A stretch of DNA of 20,827 bases from a virus: IMG/VR virus record IMGVR_UViG_3300032053_000651, positions 1 through 20,827 of that record, one strand, 5' to 3'. This document shows, piece after piece, positions 18,651-20,827 of the stretch. Made by a program: the position numbers and the translations under genes. The number at the start of each line of letters is the position of its first letter. Positions within the stretch are counted from its first letter, which is position 1. The notes under the pieces were generated by a model. The model did no database searches, was not told the DNA's origin, and saw only the letters and a list, made by a program, of their open reading frames with translations.

Positions 18651-19100
18651 ATGGGAAAGTGCACGATCCGCCCGAACCCGGACGATCCGCGGCCGGAGAC
18701 CTGGCCGTGCGCGGCGGAAGGGTGCGGCCGGCGCGTGAAGACGGACGGCGCCCGCTGCCCGGTCCATCGCGGCATGATGAACCGCGGCGTCCGCCGCGGG
18801 GCGGGCCGGACGCCGGATGAACCCTGGCCGCGACGGCCGATGCGCCCCGCCGCCCCGACCGACGCCGCGACGCCGGACGAAGTGGTGGACCCCCGGAACC
18901 TGGAGGACGCCGTCGCCCGCGGCGCCTACGCCTCGGCCGCCCGCGAGGACGGGCGGGTCCGCGACGGCCGGGACCTGGTGAAGCGCCGCATCGAGGCCCT
19001 CACGGTCTACGACGTGATCGCCAGCAAGGCCGCCCGCAAGGTCCTCGTCGGCCTCGGGCGGGCGCTCCTGGCGATGTTCGACAAGCCGGAGGCCCGATGA
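18651..19100 (+). CDS. Unknown protein with CxxxxC...CxxH zinc-finger-like N-terminus
   Basis: The 149-residue protein begins with ETWPCAAEGCGRRVKTDGARCPVHRG, a likely four-ligand zinc site. It continues with a proline-rich linker and a helical end (DLVKRRIEALTVYDVIASKAARKVLVGLGRALLAMF). The frame is the same as the preceding gene's but separated by its TAA. ATG at 18651 has only a weak ribosome site. An ATG at 18595 in another frame has good GGAGG but gives a 47-residue ORF ending inside this gene. The last bases overlap the next start (ATGA). Confidence 0.64.
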   Translation: MGKCTIRPNPDDPRPETWPCAAEGCGRRVKTDGARCPVHRGMMNRGVRRGAGRTPDEPWPRRPMRPAAPTDAATPDEVVDPRNLEDAVARGAYASAAREDGRVRDGRDLVKRRIEALTVYDVIASKAARKVLVGLGRALLAMFDKPEAR

Positions 19101-19354
19101 CCGACGCCGACAGAAAACAGTGGATCATCGACCACGGCGGCGGCCCGTGCCCCCCCCCGTGGCCGCTGGAATGCCAGGTCTTCGTGGAAAAATCCGGCAT
19201 CGAGTGGCTGCTCTGCTCGGACGGCCTGTGGACGCGGGTAGACTGCGTTGAAAAACTGATCCCGTCCAAGGGCGGGTGCGCGACGTGCGGCGTGCCGCTC
19301 CACCGCGAGTGGCCGCACCGGAAATGCCGCCGGTGCCGAAGGATTTTCCATTAG
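19097..19354 (+). CDS. Small zinc-ribbon protein (unknown)
   Basis: The 85-residue protein ends with GCATCGVPL...KCRRCRRIFH, two CxxC pairs forming a zinc ribbon. It is preceded by a Trp- and Cys-containing region (FVEKSGIEWLLCSDGLWTRVDCVEKL). It starts with ATG overlapping the previous stop by ATGA. It is one of three consecutive small Cys-rich genes, suggesting a cassette of nucleic-acid-binding early proteins. The family is not recognised. Confidence 0.74.
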   Translation: MTDADRKQWIIDHGGGPCPPPWPLECQVFVEKSGIEWLLCSDGLWTRVDCVEKLIPSKGGCATCGVPLHREWPHRKCRRCRRIFH

Positions 19355-19363
19355 AGGCGTTTT

Positions 19364-19894
19364 ATGCACCTCTCAAAAGGCCAAAAATACGCCGTGCACG
19401 CGGCCGCCAGGGCGGCCCAGTACGATGATGCCCGGTACCGCCAGGTCCTCAGGCGCCTGGCCGGCGTCCGGTCCTCGACCGACCCGCGCCTCACGCGCGA
19501 AAACTTTATCCGCGTGATGGCGTTCTTCGAGGGCGAGTGCGCGGGCCGGCTGCCGGGCTTTTCGCCCGGCTATTGGTTCGGCCAGGATTTAAGGACCGAC
19601 CCCGGCGACTCCCTCAGGTTCGCCTGCCGCCGCGAGGCGGCGGCCCTCGGCTGGACGGATGAGGACCTGGACCGCTTCCTGGCCTCGGACCGCTGTTCCA
19701 GCGGCCGCTTCGCACGCCTGGCCGACGCATCCAACTACTGGCTCTCGCGTCTCCTCGATGCCCTGAAGGCCATCCGGGGCCGCGCATCCGCACGCCCGGG
19801 GGCGGGCGTGCCACGAACGGCCTTCAACGCGGAGGACGCAGAGAACGCGGAGAATATTGAGGGGGAAACGGAAGATGCGGAAGTGCCGTTTTGA
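19364..19894 (+). CDS. gemA: GemA-like protein (Mu gp16 / DUF1018 type)
   Basis: This 176-residue protein has the Mu gp16/GemA pattern: LSKGQKYAVHAAARAAQYDDARYRQVLRRLAGVRSSTD at the start, TRENFIRVMAFFEGE after it, and SNYWLSRLLDALKAIRG near the end. In Mu, GemA affects host gene expression and DNA supercoiling; the molecular role is incompletely known. ATG at 19364 has GAGG 6 nt upstream. The C-terminus from ~151 (FNAEDAENAENIEGE) is encoded by the nonamer repeat, and the TGA stop touches a GGAACCT heptamer array. It is the expected downstream early gene in a Mu-like order. Confidence 0.8.
   Translation: MHLSKGQKYAVHAAARAAQYDDARYRQVLRRLAGVRSSTDPRLTRENFIRVMAFFEGECAGRLPGFSPGYWFGQDLRTDPGDSLRFACRREAAALGWTDEDLDRFLASDRCSSGRFARLADASNYWLSRLLDALKAIRGRASARPGAGVPRTAFNAEDAENAENIEGETEDAEVPF
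19823..19853. repeat. Nonamer repeat (AACGCGGAG) at gemA 3' end
   Basis: A 31-bp copy matches the lysozyme 3'-end copy at 29 of 31 bases and encodes FNAEDAENAE near the C-terminus. Confidence 0.9.
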
Positions 19895-19925
19895 ACTTGG
19901 AACCTGGAACCTGGAACCTGGAATC
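19893..19925. repeat. Heptamer array (GGAACCT), 4-5 copies, at gemA stop codon
   Basis: GAACTT then GGAACCT three times and GGAATC, starting within the TGA of the GemA-like gene and filling half of the gap to the next gene. It has the same core GGAACC as the GGGAACC array. Confidence 0.93.
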
Positions 19926-19958
19926 TGAAACTTTGACCGCCCTTCGCCGGGGGAGAAC

Positions 19959-20210
19959 ATGACCGACCCGCAGCCGCAGCCGCCGCCGCCGCCCAATCCG
20001 CACTCCTCAATCCGCAATCCGCAATGGCTCGACGTCCGGGACCTCTCGCCCGGCGGCATCCTCGCCCGCCGCCTGCTCGTCTACCAGGACCGCCTCGCCC
20101 GCGTCCACGCCCGCGGGGGCGCCTACGCGAAGGTCGGGTTCTCCGGTTACGTCCGGGACCTCCTGGCCCGGTTGGAGGCTGGCAAGGATCTGTCCCATGC
20201 AGTACATTGA
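19959..20210 (+). CDS. Small unknown protein with repeat-encoded N-terminus
   Basis: The 83-residue protein begins TDPQPQPPPPPNPHSSIRNPQW, a proline-rich and heptamer-encoded leader. It then has a helical region (LARRLLVYQDRLARVHARGGAYAKVGFSGYVRDLLARLEAG) of unknown family. ATG at 19959 has GGGGGAG close upstream. It overlaps the next gene by 14 nt. The folded part alone is only about 55 residues. Confidence 0.7.
   Translation: MTDPQPQPPPPPNPHSSIRNPQWLDVRDLSPGGILARRLLVYQDRLARVHARGGAYAKVGFSGYVRDLLARLEAGKDLSHAVH
19994..20025. repeat. Heptamer array (CAATCCG), 4.6 copies, at a protein N-terminus
   Basis: CAATCCG, CACTCCT, CAATCCG, CAATCCG and CAAT, encoding NPHSSIRNPQ near the start of a small early protein. 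Confidence 0.92.
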
Positions 20211-20526
20211 CCAACAGGCGGCGCCGGGCGAGACCGGCTGGACTCCCCGGCCCTGGCGGCCCGTGACCGCCGACCGGCGCCGCTTTCCTTTTCAGAAGAG
20301 ATCTATGCCGCCATCGGATGACGGTGATCCGCCGCTGTCTCGCCTGGAGCGGATCGCCCTGATCGTTGCCGCGAGCGTGGCGACCCTCGGGATCGTGCCG
20401 CTTTTGTTCGGCCTGATCTTCTTGGTGGCGTGGATCGGCATTCGGATTGAAACCGCCGTCCGGCGTTGGATCGGACGGCCGCTCCGCCTGACCTGGCGCG
20501 AGAGGCGCCGGCTGCGGCGGCGTTGA
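20197..20526 (+). CDS. Membrane protein at the end of the early operon
   Basis: The 109-residue protein has a polar, proline-rich N-terminus and one long hydrophobic stretch (ERIALIVAASVATLGIVPLLFGLIFLVAWIGIRI, ~51-84), enough for one long or two short membrane passes. A very basic tail follows (RRWIGRPLRLTWRERRRLRRR). ATG at 20197 has AAGGAT about 8 nt upstream; an internal ATG at 20305 with AGAAGAG upstream is also possible. A holin-like role beside a phage lysozyme is conceivable, but it lies 2.6 kb downstream, so this is weak. Confidence 0.63.
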   Translation: MQYIDQQAAPGETGWTPRPWRPVTADRRRFPFQKRSMPPSDDGDPPLSRLERIALIVAASVATLGIVPLLFGLIFLVAWIGIRIETAVRRWIGRPLRLTWRERRRLRRR

Positions 20527-20827
20527 TATTGTCGTTGGCTGATATTTCCGTGACGGTCGGAAACGACCGCATGGATTTTGTTGTCAAAATTCCGCCCCGC
20601 CGGATCCGAAAGGCCCACCAAAAACCGCCTCGGCGGCAAGCGCACTTATGGTTCAGCCTTGATGAAAAACCGGCCTTGGCGCGGTCGCCAGGGCCGTTGC
20701 GAAAACCGTTTTTATCATCTCTGAGTTGACCTTCGTTTTCCGCCTTTTCTCCCCTTTATTCGCCCTTTTTCGGCCTTTTTCGCTTTTCGTCACCTGCGGC
20801 GCGCGGTCTTAGCCAGAGGGGGTGACC
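20527..20827. other. Gene-free right end: hairpins, direct repeats, phased T-tracts
   Basis: I see no convincing gene in this 301-bp stretch; the one open frame has no ribosome site. It contains a hairpin CGGTCG-GAAA-CGACCG (20554-20569) and three AAAACCG direct repeats (20621-20627, 20666-20672, 20702-20708). From 20731 to 20790 is a pyrimidine-rich tract whose T-runs recur about every 10 bp, so the DNA may be bent. Such composition would suit transposase-binding phage ends or a regulatory region, but no boundary can be proved here. Confidence 0.5.
20671..20713 (+). terminator. Possible terminator of the early operon
   Basis: An 11-bp stem (CGGCCTTGGCG with CGCCAGGGCCG, one G-T pair, loop CGGT) is followed 12 nt later by TTTTT at 20709-20713. 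The distance to the T-run is longer than usual, so this is only a candidate. Confidence 0.35.

Noticed and set aside
20571-20729. Small plus-strand ORF after the last early gene
   Set aside because: There is no Shine-Dalgarno, the composition is proline- and arginine-rich, and it overlaps hairpins and direct repeats; probably not a gene.

Overview
This window is most of a transposable (Mu-like) prophage in a high-G+C bacterium. The reasons are a Mu A-type DDE transposase followed by a Mu B-type AAA+ ATPase, a Gam-like end-binding protein, a GemA-like protein, a Mu gp27/gp28-type terminase pair and a Cro/C-type regulatory switch. Shine-Dalgarno sites are strong, and GTG and TTG starts are used. 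The many short tandem heptamer repeats recall those in genomes of uncultured lineages such as Planctomycetota, but that host assignment is weak. No tRNA, rRNA or CRISPR array is visible.

Layout. On the minus strand (about 8104 down to 1) lies the head and packaging operon. In transcription order it holds an XRE regulator, a membrane-anchored coiled-coil protein, a small winged-helix-like protein, the small terminase (gp27-like), the large terminase (gp28-like), a fused portal-MuF protein, an HK97-type prohead protease, the HK97-fold major capsid protein, and the first 16 codons of one more gene. Between 8237 and 9934 (minus) are the LexA-like C repressor and, 3 nt behind it, a coiled-coil lipoprotein that should be made in the lysogen. 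The 9935-10131 gap holds two facing sigma-70-type promoters with inverted-repeat operators, an arrangement like the Mu Pe/PcM switch. From 10132 to 20526 (plus) runs the early operon: a Ner/Cro-like protein, a T4 Rnl1-like RNA ligase, an unknown two-part protein, transposase A, ATPase B, Gam, several small unknown proteins, an i-type lysozyme with a membrane or lipoprotein anchor, an HNH-like protein, small zinc-ribbon proteins, GemA and a membrane protein. The last 300 bp hold hairpins, direct repeats and phased T-tracts that may be the phage end. Early and late genes diverge from the repressor region, unlike Mu itself, where they run the same way.

The most unusual feature is a set of short tandem 7-bp arrays scattered through the prophage. 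Most fall into two related groups, GANTGCR and GGAACCK. They sit inside coding sequences at N-termini, interdomain linkers and C-termini, and each unit type is free of stop codons in all six frames. A second dispersed element, a short palindrome (core GCCCATC-TT-GATGGGC), occurs four times, twice physically joined to heptamer arrays. Together they encode the tail of one regulator, both linker inserts of the portal protein, the N-termini of the transposase and several early proteins, and the apparent ribosome binding site and start codon of the lysozyme.
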